DNA of 64,000 nt, taken from the NCBI RefSeq assembly GCF_016785185.1, contig NZ_JAEKDY010000004.1. One strand, given 5' to 3'. This DNA is from Heyndrickxia sporothermodurans (GTDB lineage Bacteria; Bacillota; Bacilli; Bacillales; Bacillaceae_C). The notes beneath the pieces were generated by a model that had not been told where the DNA came from, ran no database searches, and saw nothing but the letters and a program-made list of their open reading frames with translations. The translations under genes and the position numbers were made by a program. Positions 8,390 to 17,657 of this stretch are shown here, piece after piece (the first letter of the stretch is position 1; each line of letters opens with the position of its first letter).

Positions 8390-9163
8390 TTAAACGACTT
8401 TTGCTTCTTTATGAAGAAGATTAACAAGTTCGCTAACTTGATCTGTTAATTCACCTTCAAGAATACGACCCGCTTCTTTTTTAGGCGGCAAAAATACTTC
8501 AATCGTTTTCGTTTTTGCTTCTACATCATCTTCATCAAGATCTAGATCATCTAATTCTAATTCTTCTAACGGTTTTTTCTTCGCTTTCATTATTCCCGGC
8601 AAGGAAGGGTATCTTGGTTCATTTAAACCTTGTTGCGCAGTCACTAATAAAGGTAATTTTGTTTCAATTACTTCCGAGTCACCTTCCACATCACGAACAA
8701 CTGTGACATTTTCGCCATTTATCTCTAATTTTGTAATCGTTGTCACATACGGTATACCTAGAAGATCCGCAACACGTGGGCCAACTTGTCCTGAACCTAC
8801 ATCAATGGCAACATTTCCACCAATAATTAAGTCGGCTTCTTTATCTTTTAAGTATTCAGCAAGAATTTTTGCCGTTGAAAATTGATCAGCATGTTCCAAA
8901 TCGTCTTCAGTATTGATTAGAACTGCTTTATCTGCCCCCATAGCAAGTGCTGTACGTAACTGTTTCTCCGCTTCCTCACTCCCAACAGATACAACAGTCA
9001 CTTCACCACCATGTTCATCACGAACTTGTATCGCTTCTTCAACGGCATATTCATCATAAGGATTGATAATGAATTCGGCACCATCTTCATTAATCGATCC
9101 ATTCGAGATCGTAATTTTTTCCTCTGTGTCAAATGTTCTTTTCAAAAGTACGAAGATATTCAT
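8390..9163 (-). CDS. etfB: Electron transfer flavoprotein, beta subunit
   Basis: The 257-residue partner of EtfA. The N-terminus MNIFVLLKRTFDTEEKI and the segment INPYDEYAVEEAIQ are typical of the family, as is the AMP-binding region around GNVAIDVGSGQVGPRVADLLG. A strong site TAGGAGGGA precedes the ATG. It lies 59 bases upstream of etfA and is very probably co-transcribed and co-regulated by FadR. Confidence 0.97.
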   Translation of the reverse strand: MNIFVLLKRTFDTEEKITISNGSINEDGAEFIINPYDEYAVEEAIQVRDEHGGEVTVVSVGSEEAEKQLRTALAMGADKAVLINTEDDLEHADQFSTAKILAEYLKDKEADLIIGGNVAIDVGSGQVGPRVADLLGIPYVTTITKLEINGENVTVVRDVEGDSEVIETKLPLLVTAQQGLNEPRYPSLPGIMKAKKKPLEELELDDLDLDEDDVEAKTKTIEVFLPPKKEAGRILEGELTDQVSELVNLLHKEAKVV

Positions 9164-9297
9164 GTGAGTCCCTCCTAGAATTTAAAAACATTTCATTTGT
9201 TTTAAAGATTTTGAATTTTAACCTTAAGTTGAAAGACTAATGTAAACTGCAAATATTTCCTTCAACAATTTAAATTTATTTGAAAGGGCAATGCCCT

Positions 9298-10071
9298 TTA
9301 CTCACCTTTAAAATGCGGCTCTCTTTTTTCAATAAATGCTCTGATCCCTTCCTGGCCATCTTTTGAACTGAAAACTTCGCCAAATAATTCAGATTCACGT
9401 TTTACACCATCGTAAAACTGATTCGTTTTTCCATAGTTTAATAGTTCAATTGCAGCCTTAATGGATACAGGACTTTTCTTAGCGATTTTCTCTGCTAATT
9501 CTTTCGCTTTATTTAATAATTCTTCATCAGAATAAGCATGGTTGGCAAGTCCCCATTTGACAGCTTCGTCACCTGTTATCAGTTCACTCGTAAAAAGCAT
9601 TTCAGCCGCTTTTGCCATCCCAACATATCTCGGTAATCTTTGAGTTCCGGCAAATCCGGGAACTAAACCTAATTGAAGTTCAGGTAAACCTAGCTTGGCA
9701 TTTTGCGTTACTAAACGAATATGACATGCCATAGCTAATTCCAAGCCACCGCCTAATGCGGCACCATGTATTGCTGCAATAATTGGTTTAGGGAACCTTT
9801 CCATTCTTTCGAAAAGGGTTTGACCTTTTTCACCCAAACTTCCGAAATCATCGCTCGATTGAATGGTCGTAAATTCTTTAATATCAGCACCTGCAGAAAA
9901 GAAGCGTCCTTCCCCGTGAAGAACTAAAACTCTAGTGTCAAAGTCATCCTCTATTTGGTCAAGAAGTTGTGATAATTCTTCTATTAGTGCCGAACCTAAA
10001 GCATTTGCCGGCGGCCGATTAATCGAAATGAACGCTACCTGATTTTCTTTCTTTATTTGTATGTACTCCAT
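9298..10071 (-). CDS. fadB: Enoyl-CoA hydratase/isomerase family protein (FadB of Bacillus)
   Basis: Crotonase-fold enzyme of 257 residues that hydrates 2-enoyl-CoA in beta-oxidation. The oxyanion-hole motifs are present: RFFSAGADIKEF near residue 60 and IHGAALGGGLELAMACH near 105, followed by the family Glu in LPELQLGLVPGFAGT. The frame is open further upstream, but AAGGGGG sits 6 bases before the ATG at 10071 and directly abuts the ATG at 10077, so 10071 is chosen. It lies between fadR and etfB as in B. subtilis. Confidence 0.95.
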   Translation of the reverse strand: MEYIQIKKENQVAFISINRPPANALGSALIEELSQLLDQIEDDFDTRVLVLHGEGRFFSAGADIKEFTTIQSSDDFGSLGEKGQTLFERMERFPKPIIAAIHGAALGGGLELAMACHIRLVTQNAKLGLPELQLGLVPGFAGTQRLPRYVGMAKAAEMLFTSELITGDEAVKWGLANHAYSDEELLNKAKELAEKIAKKSPVSIKAAIELLNYGKTNQFYDGVKRESELFGEVFSSKDGQEGIRAFIEKREPHFKGE

Positions 10072-10141
10072 TTCCATCCCCCTTGCCGTTTTGTTATGCG
10101 TGAATCGGTGAGATTGTTGCTTCCCACCGATATGACATTTT

Positions 10142-10723
10142 TTATGCTCCAAAACCATTGATAAGCAATTGTTGAACTGCCGGAGCAAGTGCAACTAAAT
10201 CATATTTTTCCTCATTCATTACCCATGTTGTCACGGTTTCATCAATCGTACCAAAAATCATTTGGCGAACTAAGCGTACCTCAATATCCTTTTTGAATTC
10301 ACCGGTTTCTATCCCGTGATAAATGATCTTATCGACTAATTTTAAGTACCCTTTTAACACTTCATTTATTTTCAAACGAAGTTCTTTATTCGATTGACGG
10401 AGCTCTAGCTGGGTAACGATGGCCAATTGATGGTCGTCTGACAAAATTTTGAAATGACTTTCAACCATTACTAATAACTTCTCCGCAGCTGTCCGTTTTC
10501 CTGCTATTTCTTCATCAATTTTTTCGATAAACATTCCCATTTTCTCTTGAAACAATGAAATGAGGATATCTTCTTTATTCTTAAAATATAAATAGATTGT
10601 CCCATCTGCAACACCTGCTTGCTTCGCAATCTTGGAAACTTGTGCTTGATGATAACCATTTTCGGCAATCACTATAACTGCTGCATCAATGATTTGTCTG
10701 TATTTCGGTTTATTTGTTTTCAT
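10142..10723 (-). CDS. fadR: TetR-family fatty-acid degradation regulator FadR
   Basis: Represses beta-oxidation genes and is released by long-chain acyl-CoA. The N-terminal helix-turn-helix (AENGYHQAQVSKIAKQAGVADGTIYLYFKNKEDIL) agrees nearly residue for residue with the B. subtilis FadR sequence I remember. The ATG at 10723 gives MKTNKPKYRQIIDAA and 193 residues, matching that homologue. An in-frame GTG at 10741 also exists. A FadR-type palindrome overlaps its promoter, implying autoregulation of fadR-fadB-etfB-etfA. Confidence 0.95.
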   Translation of the reverse strand: MKTNKPKYRQIIDAAVIVIAENGYHQAQVSKIAKQAGVADGTIYLYFKNKEDILISLFQEKMGMFIEKIDEEIAGKRTAAEKLLVMVESHFKILSDDHQLAIVTQLELRQSNKELRLKINEVLKGYLKLVDKIIYHGIETGEFKKDIEVRLVRQMIFGTIDETVTTWVMNEEKYDLVALAPAVQQLLINGFGA

Positions 10724-10823
10724 ATATAACCTACACCACACCTTTCAATTTAAAGCGAGAGGTGAAGGTCAAAATGCTTTCCCACAATAATTAATTCCAC
10801 ACACTCTCATTTTCTTTTAAAAA

Positions 10824-10843
10824 ATGAATGACCATTCATTCAT
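10824..10843. promoter_or_regulatory. FadR operator at the fadR operon promoter
   Basis: The palindrome TGAATGACCATTCATTCA agrees with the FadR consensus TGAATGAnTAnTCATTCA at nearly all positions. It lies at the predicted transcription start of fadR, where bound repressor would block polymerase. Confidence 0.85.
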
Positions 10844-10849
10844 AGTTTT

Positions 10850-10878
10850 ATAATAATGTGAAACACATTCTCTGTCAA
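10850..10878 (-). promoter_or_regulatory. Sigma-A promoter of fadR-fadB-etfB-etfA
   Basis: On the minus strand, a perfect TTGACA (complement of 10873-10878) is followed after 17 bases by TATTAT (complement of 10850-10855). The FadR palindrome starts about 7 bases downstream of the -10. Confidence 0.8.
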
Positions 10879-10887
10879 GCAACTTCT

Positions 10888-10916
10888 TAAAAAAGTGAAG
10901 AGCCACGCACGGCTCT
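10888..10916 (-). terminator. lcfA terminator
   Basis: A 6-bp stem AGAGCC/GGCTCT is followed on the minus strand by TCACTTTTTT, 12 bases after the lcfA stop and before the fadR promoter. Confidence 0.7.
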
Positions 10917-10927
10917 AGAAAATTAGC

Positions 10928-12625
10928 TTACCCTAATTTGTCGTCTTTTTCGAGCTTTTTGCGTTCTTCATCTATTAATGAGCGTCTTAAAATTTTTCCG
11001 ACTGCTGTTTTTGGCAATTCATTCCTAAATTCATACAATCTAGGCACCTTATATGCGGCTAAATATTTTCGAGAAAATTTATTTAATTCTTCTTCAGTTA
11101 CTTTTGCGTTTTCTTTTAATACAACATAGGCTTTTACAGTCTCTCCTCTATACGGATCAGGTATACCAGCTACGACAGCCTCTTGGATATCAGGATGCTC
11201 ATATAAAACTTCCTCAATTTCACGAGGATATATATTATAACCACCCGCAATGATAATATCTTTTTTCCGATCAACGATATAGAAATATCCTTGTTCATCC
11301 ATGTAACCCACATCGCCAGTAAATAACCAGCCATCTTTTAATACTTGCTCAGTCTCTTCCGGTCGATTCCAATAGCCTTTCATCACTTGTGGACCTTTAA
11401 CTGCGAGTTCTCCTATTTCACCCGCCGGTAAAGGCTTTCCATCCTCCAATGAAAAAATTGCAGCATCCGTATCTGGCCACGGAACGCCAATACTTCCTTT
11501 CACCCTTTCTCCTGACCATAAAAAATTGGCATGAGTAATTGGTGAGGATTCGGATAAACCATATCCTTCAACTAATTTTCCACCAGTAACCTTTTCAAAT
11601 TTTTGCTGTACTTCAATTGGTAAGGCTGCTGAGCCGCTTACACATGAATTAATGGATGATAAATCGTATTTTTCAATATTTGGACGATTTAATAAACCAA
11701 TATAAATTGTTGGAGCACCAGGAAATATTGTTGGTCGCTGTTTTTGAATCGTTTTTAATGTAGTTTCTGCATCAAATTTAGGGAGTAATACCATTTTATA
11801 TCCTTGCATGACTGAAAGCAGTAAGACAGCTGTCATTCCATAAACATGGAAGAATGGTAATAGGCCCAGAACCGTTTCTTCTCCCTTTTTTGCCTTATAA
11901 ATCCAAGCATCACACATAGATGCATTTGCAATTAAGTTTTTATGAGTTAACATAACACCTTTTGGAAAACCCGTCGTCCCACCTGTATATTGTAACAACG
12001 CGAGATCGTTTTCAAAATCAAATTCATTTTCTAACGGAATGGCCTGCATATCAGTTAGTATTCTCTTTAATAGATGATGGTTACCTTCATGATTAATATT
12101 CACGGCTATCCCTGTTTGTTTCTTTTGAATAAAGGGATATATTAAGTTTTTCGGGAAAGGCAAATAATCTTTGACAGCGGTTACAATTATATGTTTGATT
12201 GATGTTTTTCCCATCACTTTACTCACTCGGGGGAATAAAATATCCAATGTTAAAATAACTTCTGCTCCTGAATCTTCCATTTGATATTCCAATTCTCTTT
12301 CTGTATAAAGAGGATTTGTCTGTACTACAACTCCTCCTGCATATAATACTCCAAAATAACCGATAACTGATTGTGGACCATTTGGCAGCATTATAGCAAC
12401 TCTGTCGCCTTTTTTTATTCCTAGTTTTCTTAAATAATTTGCAAATTTTAGTGCGGATTCATAAATTTCCTGATACGTAATATTTTTTCCCATAAAATGA
12501 ACGGCTATTTTATTTGAGTAATTCTTCGCTGCTTCCGTTAAATAAGAATGGACCGGTTTTTCTTCATATGATAACGTTGCCGGTATTTCCTTTGGATACT
12601 GTGACAGCCAAGGCTTTTGTTCCAT
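10928..12625 (-). CDS. lcfA: Long-chain-fatty-acid-CoA ligase
   Basis: Activates fatty acids to acyl-CoA, the substrate of beta-oxidation and also the FadR effector. The 565 residues carry the AMP-binding motif LLQYTGGTTGFPKGVMLTH, LVEGYGLSESSP, the hinge Asp/Arg region GWLFTGDVGYMDEQGYFYIVDRKKDIII, and the C-terminal PKTAVGKILRR with the catalytic lysine. The ATG at 12625 is preferred: GAGGAGGGG precedes it, and it gives MEQKPWLSQYP as in homologues. It has its own promoter with a large palindrome next to it. Confidence 0.96.
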   Translation of the reverse strand: MEQKPWLSQYPKEIPATLSYEEKPVHSYLTEAAKNYSNKIAVHFMGKNITYQEIYESALKFANYLRKLGIKKGDRVAIMLPNGPQSVIGYFGVLYAGGVVVQTNPLYTERELEYQMEDSGAEVILTLDILFPRVSKVMGKTSIKHIIVTAVKDYLPFPKNLIYPFIQKKQTGIAVNINHEGNHHLLKRILTDMQAIPLENEFDFENDLALLQYTGGTTGFPKGVMLTHKNLIANASMCDAWIYKAKKGEETVLGLLPFFHVYGMTAVLLLSVMQGYKMVLLPKFDAETTLKTIQKQRPTIFPGAPTIYIGLLNRPNIEKYDLSSINSCVSGSAALPIEVQQKFEKVTGGKLVEGYGLSESSPITHANFLWSGERVKGSIGVPWPDTDAAIFSLEDGKPLPAGEIGELAVKGPQVMKGYWNRPEETEQVLKDGWLFTGDVGYMDEQGYFYIVDRKKDIIIAGGYNIYPREIEEVLYEHPDIQEAVVAGIPDPYRGETVKAYVVLKENAKVTEEELNKFSRKYLAAYKVPRLYEFRNELPKTAVGKILRRSLIDEERKKLEKDDKLG

Positions 12626-12671
12626 ATGTCCCCTCCTCAAATGGTGTTAGAAAATTTTCACTTATTACTCT

Positions 12672-12700
12672 ATTATAGACTATTACGTAAATGGTTACAA
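12672..12700 (-). promoter_or_regulatory. Sigma-A promoter of lcfA
   Basis: TTGTAA (complement of 12695-12700), a 17-base spacer and a perfect TATAAT (complement of 12672-12677). A 42-bp palindrome lies directly upstream of the -35. Confidence 0.65.
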
Positions 12701-12704
12701 TTTG

Positions 12705-12746
12705 AAATGAATAGAAAATGAATCATTGTTCATTTTTTATTCATTT
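12705..12746. promoter_or_regulatory. 42-bp near-perfect palindrome, probable FadR-type operator
   Basis: Two 18-bp arms (12705-12722 and 12729-12746) match in 17 of 18 positions around a 6-nt centre. Each arm has ATGAATA and ATGAA blocks like FadR half-sites, and the core TGAATCATTGTTCATT matches the FadR consensus at about 12 of 16 positions. It abuts the lcfA -35 and lies just past the terminator upstream. Confidence 0.5.
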
Positions 12747-12764
12747 CCGCTACAGGTCCTTGAC

Positions 12765-12800
12765 TATAAAAAAAGACTGAGCACACAAATGTCAGTCTTT
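12765..12800 (-). terminator. Terminator after the yshE / small ORF unit
   Basis: A 9-bp stem AAAGACTGA/TCAGTCTTT with an 11-nt loop is followed on the minus strand by a T-run (TTTTTTTATAG). It lies 10 bases past the stop of the 26-codon ORF. Confidence 0.8.
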
Positions 12801-12809
12801 CATTATTAT

Positions 12810-12890
12810 TTATGTCATTATGACATAGATTATACCCACTACTAAGAAACATGCACATACAGCGAGTAAAACTTTTGCTAATGTTTCCAT
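12810..12890 (-). CDS. Putative 26-residue single-span membrane peptide
   Basis: An ATG at 12890 opens 26 codons to a TAA: a short METLAK head, then a continuous hydrophobic stretch (LLAVCACFLVVGIIYVIM) and T. AGGTGAG lies 8 bases upstream of the ATG. It follows yshE by 33 bases and is followed by an intrinsic terminator, so it would be the last gene of the yshE transcript. The stop lies in a 17-nt palindrome (12811-12827). I do not recognise a family. Function is unknown; it could be a regulatory membrane micropeptide or a chance ORF. Confidence 0.5.
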   Translation of the reverse strand: METLAKVLLAVCACFLVVGIIYVIMT

Positions 12891-12923
12891 TTGCTTATCT
12901 CACCTATTTCCTTCCAAGTTACC

Positions 12924-13337
12924 TTATGAAATGCTTTCTCCAACAACAAATGATAATCCAATTGAAATTATCATCGAAATTAAGCCAACTGCTCGATTAT
13001 CCTTTTCAATTTCAACATCTATTTTAAACTTTGGGGTCAAAAATTCATAGATAAAATATCCTATTAGTAGCAATAGGAATCCGTAAAATCCCCATCCTAT
13101 CATGACAAAAAGAGAATCATGATGTTGTATTGAATATCTGAAAATATTGGCAATCCCGAAAATCTTTCCTCCAGTTGCCATTGCTACCGCAACATTACCC
13201 TTTTTAATCTCTTCCCAATTTCGATACTTTGTAACGATTTCAAATATGACTAAAAACACAACCATACATAAAACTACGACACTATAATATCCTGCTGTTA
13301 AAACAAAGGGATTTTCCCAAAAATGATTCATCATCAC
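12924..13337 (-). CDS. yshE: DUF350 family membrane protein (YshE)
   Basis: A 137-residue protein with four hydrophobic segments (roughly 15-37, 55-72, 80-100, 115-135). The segment KGNVAVAMATGGKIFGIANIFR matches the short conserved loop of DUF350 proteins, and the family sits at this place (between lcfA and mutS2) in B. subtilis as yshE. The biochemical role is unknown. Three in-frame Met codons at the start make the exact N-terminus uncertain by two residues. Confidence 0.85.
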   Translation of the reverse strand: MMMNHFWENPFVLTAGYYSVVVLCMVVFLVIFEIVTKYRNWEEIKKGNVAVAMATGGKIFGIANIFRYSIQHHDSLFVMIGWGFYGFLLLLIGYFIYEFLTPKFKIDVEIEKDNRAVGLISMIISIGLSFVVGESIS

Positions 13338-13385
13338 TCATTGACTCCTTAATATCTCGAATAGGTTTTCGGTAAAGGTATGTCT

Positions 13386-15740
13386 TTACTTAAATTCAAC
13401 GACAGTAATTCCGCTTCCGCCTTCACCTGCATCACCTAATCTTATACGTTTTACCGAGCGATGATGTTTCAAATATTCTTGAACTCCTTGACGAAGTGCC
13501 CCTGTTCCTTTTCCGTGAATAATTGATACACGCGGGTAGCCTGCTAATAATGCATCATCAATATACTTTTCTACCTTAAGTAGGGCGTTCTCGTATCTTT
13601 CACCACGTAGGTCAAGCTCTAATCCGACATGATAATCTTTACCCTTCACAGTTGCAAGAGGCTTTGTTTCAACTTTTTGCTGTGATTGGATAAATTCCAT
13701 GTCGGATTCCTTTACTTTCATTTTCATAATTCCCATTTGTACTTGCCATTCTTCATCATTAACTTTTTCCAGTAAGTGGCCTTTTTGATTAAAACTAATG
13801 ACTTTCACTTCATCTCCGGGAACAAATTGATGCTTTTTATTTACTGATTTTTTAACTGATTTCTTTTCAAGTGTAGGTACAGCATCTGCCAAACGTTTTC
13901 GTGCTTCAATTAACTCGTGTTCCTTTATCACTGCTTGGTTATTGAGTCGCATCTTACGTAAAGAACGGATAATTTCTTCCGCTTCTTCTTTTGCTTCCTC
14001 AATGACCTTCGCCGCCTTTAATTCCGCCTTTTCAAACATTTTGTCTCGTTGTTCGTAAAATTCGATCATTTGTTTTTGTAAATCTTTATGTAGCTTTTCG
14101 GCATCTTTTAAATAGTCGAGTGCTTCTTGGTGTTCTCTTTCGGCTTCGCGTTTGCTTTTTTCTAAAGAAGCAATCATATTTTCCACTTGATTCGTATCCG
14201 CACCAATATATGATTTGGCATGTTGAATAACATGTTCAGATAACCCTAATCGTTTCGAAATTTCAAACGCATTACTTCTTCCGGGTACACCAATCAATAG
14301 TCGATAAGTTGGACTTAACGTTTCCACGTTAAATTCAACACTTGCATTAATCACTCCTTCTCGATTATACCCATATGCCTTTAGCTCAGGATAATGAGTA
14401 GTAGCAACCACTTTTGCCCCTCGTCCGTACACTTCGTCCAAAATTGAAATTGCCAGCGCTGCACCTTCCTGTGGATCGGTTCCAGCACCTAATTCATCGA
14501 AGAGGACAAGGCTTTCATGATCAACATGCTTCAAAATATCTACAATATTTACCATATGGGAGGAGAAGGTACTTAAGCTTTGCTCGATCGATTGTTCATC
14601 ACCAATATCAGCGAATACTTCTTTAAATACAGAGACTTCAGAACCATCCAAAGCAGGAATTTGTAATCCGGCTTGTGCCATTAATGTACAAATCCCTATT
14701 GTTTTAAGTGTAATGGTTTTTCCACCTGTATTTGGCCCCGTTATAACAATAGAAGTATAGTCTTTCCCTAAGGTGATATCATTTGCAACTGCTTCATCGA
14801 TAGGCAATAACGGATGTCTTGCTTTATTTAATTGGATAATCCCTTGATTGTTTATGATTGGCTTTGTCGCTTTAATTGTTTTTCCGAAGCGTGCTTTTGC
14901 AAAGATAAAATCAAATTCTCCCATGATTTCGACCATGGTAGCTAACTCATCACCCGAATCAGCAACTTCTGCTGATAATTCGCTTAATATCCGTTCAATT
15001 TCTTGTTGTTCCTTCATATGAAGTTCTCTTAACTGATTATTCAGTTCTACGACAGATTGCGGCTCAATAAAAAGGGTTTGTCCAGATGCTGATTGATCAT
15101 GAACGATTCCACCATAATTAGATCGATATTCTTGTTTTACAGGAATCACGTAACGATCATTTCTTATTGTTATGATTGCATCAGAAAGCATTTTGGCAGC
15201 ATTTCGAGAACGAATCAAGCTTTCAAGTTTTTCACGAATTCTACTTTCATTTGAACGTAATTTTTGACGGATTTGTCGCAACGTTTCACTCGCTCCATCA
15301 AGAACTTCTCCATTTTCATCAATCGCGTTTTTAATTTTGTGTTCAAGTGGTGTAAGAATCGTGATTTGTTCCGCCTTTTCTTCAAGAATCGGAATCTCAA
15401 CTGCATTTTCAAGCAAACCTTCGATAAATCTTTTCATTGTTCGCGCTGCATAAATAGTGCTGGCGGTTTGAACTAATTCCATAGCATTTAATATCCCGCC
15501 AATTTGAGCCCTTTTTATATGTGGTCGAATATCGTAAATCCCTGTTAACGGTGCATGACCTTTTAGCCGAAGTACATGGCTGGCCTCATCTGTTTCTGCC
15601 TGTATTTCCAATACCTCATCGTATGAGGAAGATGGAACTAATTCACGTATTTTAGCTTGTCCAAGTGACGAGGATGCATGCTCCAAAAGCAATTCTTTAA
15701 TTTTGTTAAATTCTAATGTTTTAAGTATTTTTTCTTGCAT
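13386..15740 (-). CDS. mutS2: Endonuclease MutS2
   Basis: MutS-like ATPase without the mismatch-recognition domain. Family work links it to recombination control and, in Bacillus, to rescue of collided ribosomes. The roughly 784 residues show the Walker A ITGPNTGGKT, Walker B SLVLFDELGAGTDP, a long coiled coil (about 520-640), and a C-terminal Smr nuclease domain with LDLRGER and IIHGKGTGALR. ATG at 15740 matches homologues (MQEKILKTLEF). The GGAGG lies 13 bases upstream, and an in-frame TTG at 15752 is nearly on top of it, so neither spacing is ideal. Confidence 0.95.
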   Translation of the reverse strand: MQEKILKTLEFNKIKELLLEHASSSLGQAKIRELVPSSSYDEVLEIQAETDEASHVLRLKGHAPLTGIYDIRPHIKRAQIGGILNAMELVQTASTIYAARTMKRFIEGLLENAVEIPILEEKAEQITILTPLEHKIKNAIDENGEVLDGASETLRQIRQKLRSNESRIREKLESLIRSRNAAKMLSDAIITIRNDRYVIPVKQEYRSNYGGIVHDQSASGQTLFIEPQSVVELNNQLRELHMKEQQEIERILSELSAEVADSGDELATMVEIMGEFDFIFAKARFGKTIKATKPIINNQGIIQLNKARHPLLPIDEAVANDITLGKDYTSIVITGPNTGGKTITLKTIGICTLMAQAGLQIPALDGSEVSVFKEVFADIGDEQSIEQSLSTFSSHMVNIVDILKHVDHESLVLFDELGAGTDPQEGAALAISILDEVYGRGAKVVATTHYPELKAYGYNREGVINASVEFNVETLSPTYRLLIGVPGRSNAFEISKRLGLSEHVIQHAKSYIGADTNQVENMIASLEKSKREAEREHQEALDYLKDAEKLHKDLQKQMIEFYEQRDKMFEKAELKAAKVIEEAKEEAEEIIRSLRKMRLNNQAVIKEHELIEARKRLADAVPTLEKKSVKKSVNKKHQFVPGDEVKVISFNQKGHLLEKVNDEEWQVQMGIMKMKVKESDMEFIQSQQKVETKPLATVKGKDYHVGLELDLRGERYENALLKVEKYIDDALLAGYPRVSIIHGKGTGALRQGVQEYLKHHRSVKRIRLGDAGEGGSGITVVEFK

Positions 15741-15826
15741 AACAAGTTGCAAGCCTCCTATTTCTCGAGGTTAGAGGTGAAAGGATGAAAAGATGTTTCC
15801 GATCTCAACCTATAACCATTACCATT

Positions 15827-17536
15827 TTAACGATGTTTATTCCCCAAAAATTTCAATAGTTCCTCTGGTTCCATCGCATTAATTACTGTATCTTTTTCAA
15901 TCCAACCCTTTCTTGCCGTACCTACACCATATTCCATATAATCTAGGTTTTTTATATTATGTGCATCTGTGTTTATGACTATTTTCACGCCATTTGCTTG
16001 CGCTTTTCGAACATTTTCCGCTGCTAAATCGAGTCGATTAGGATTCGCATTTAATTCAAGAACCGTATTCGTTTCCTTTGCTAATTCAATTAGTAAATCT
16101 ATATCAACGCTGTAGCCTTGCCTTCTCTCAATTAAGCGCCCGGTTGGATGAGCTATAATATCAACATGAGGATTATTCAAAGCAGTCTTTAATCTTTCCA
16201 TAATTTTTGATTTTGGCTGGTTAAAATTAGAATGAATGGAAGCGATAACGATATCCAATTCCGCTAATACTTCATCTTCAAAATCAAGTGTACCATCCGG
16301 GAGAATATCCATCTCAATCCCGGATAATATGAGGATATCATCATATTTCTCATTTAATTTTCTAATTTCTGCATTTTGTTCTCTTATTCTTTCCACTGTT
16401 AATCCATTCGCTACTTTTAAATATTTCGAGTGGTCTGTAATCGCCATATATTTATAACCCTTTTGCCTACAAGCATTTACCATTTCTTCCAAGGAATTTG
16501 CTCCGTCAGACCAAGTCGTATGCATATGTAGATCACCGATAATATCATTTAATGAGATTAATTGTATATCGGAAGTAAAATCATCCACTTCATTGCCATC
16601 TTCTCGAATTTCCGGTGGAATATATGGCAATCCGAAATGGTGAAAAAATTCCGTTTCATTGGCAAACGTAAGTACTTCACCTGTTTTTAGGTTTTCAACA
16701 CCATATTCACTAATTTTCTCCCCACGTTTTTTGGCGAGTTGACGCATTCGTACATTATGTTCTTTTGAACCTGTAAAATGATGCAATGTGGTAGCAAATT
16801 CTATAGGATGGACGAGACGAATATCTATATTAACTGTATCTGCAACACAGAGGGTAACTTTCGTATCTCCATCAGCAATTGCCTCAGATACTTCAAATAA
16901 TCGAAATAACTGTTCTTTAACTAGTTTTGGTTCTACCGTTGCAATTACATAATCTAAATCCTTCATCGTTTCTTGTACTCTTCTTAAACTTCCTGCTCGA
17001 GAAAATTGAATGACATTATCCATGGTAGATAATACCTCATCAAATAGTTCAATATATTTCAACATATATGGAATCGAAAAGCGACTAGGTTTTAAACCAA
17101 ATTCCTCAATTGATTTCAAAATTTTATCTTCCGTTTTTGGTCCGAATCCTTTTAATTTTTGGACTAAGCCCTCTTCACATGCATCTTTTAGTGAATTAAC
17201 GTCTGTAATTCCTAATTCATGATACAAAGCAGCAATTTTTTTCCCTCCTAATCCCGGAAGTTGGAGGAGCGGGATCAATCCGGTTGGCAGCTCGTCCTGC
17301 AAACTTTTAAGTAGTGTGGACTTTCCCGTTTCGATAAATTCCTTTATTACTTCTGCGGTACCTTTTCCAATTCCCTCAATAATTGTAAAGTCTTCTATTT
17401 CACTTAAACTTCTACGATCAGCCTCCAAGCTCTTAGCCGCTTTGCGATAAGCCGAAACCTTAAAGGAATTTTCTCCTTTTATTTCTAAATAAATAGCTAT
17501 ATGTTCTAATAATCGAATAATCGACTTTTTATCCAT
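15827..17536 (-). CDS. polX: DNA polymerase/3'-5' exonuclease PolX
   Basis: Family X polymerase used in base-excision and gap repair. The 569 residues have N-terminal helix-hairpin-helix regions (FTIIEGIGKGTAEVI near 50, LPGLGGKKIAALY near 95), the palm with GSLRR and DLDYVI, and a C-terminal PHP nuclease beginning DLHMHTTWSDG near residue 340. Further PHP metal ligands appear in HSNF, AHPTGR and NTDAHN. Length is normal for Bacillus PolX. It is the B. subtilis yshC position. Confidence 0.96.
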   Translation of the reverse strand: MDKKSIIRLLEHIAIYLEIKGENSFKVSAYRKAAKSLEADRRSLSEIEDFTIIEGIGKGTAEVIKEFIETGKSTLLKSLQDELPTGLIPLLQLPGLGGKKIAALYHELGITDVNSLKDACEEGLVQKLKGFGPKTEDKILKSIEEFGLKPSRFSIPYMLKYIELFDEVLSTMDNVIQFSRAGSLRRVQETMKDLDYVIATVEPKLVKEQLFRLFEVSEAIADGDTKVTLCVADTVNIDIRLVHPIEFATTLHHFTGSKEHNVRMRQLAKKRGEKISEYGVENLKTGEVLTFANETEFFHHFGLPYIPPEIREDGNEVDDFTSDIQLISLNDIIGDLHMHTTWSDGANSLEEMVNACRQKGYKYMAITDHSKYLKVANGLTVERIREQNAEIRKLNEKYDDILILSGIEMDILPDGTLDFEDEVLAELDIVIASIHSNFNQPKSKIMERLKTALNNPHVDIIAHPTGRLIERRQGYSVDIDLLIELAKETNTVLELNANPNRLDLAAENVRKAQANGVKIVINTDAHNIKNLDYMEYGVGTARKGWIEKDTVINAMEPEELLKFLGNKHR

Positions 17537-17657
17537 AACAAATTCAATCTCCTTTCTGTCGAAGAAAGCTCTTATGCTTGTATATTTACATATATACTAG
17601 CAAAAATGATTTGAAAAGGCATGTAAAAAGAAAAAACTTCCCCATGAAGAGAAGTTT

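Noticed and set aside
9281..9302. Inverted repeat AAAGGGC/GCCCTTT at the fadB stop
   Set aside because: It lacks a T-run on the minus strand and lies inside the fadR-fadB-etfB-etfA operon, so I did not call it a terminator. It may be an mRNA-stability hairpin.
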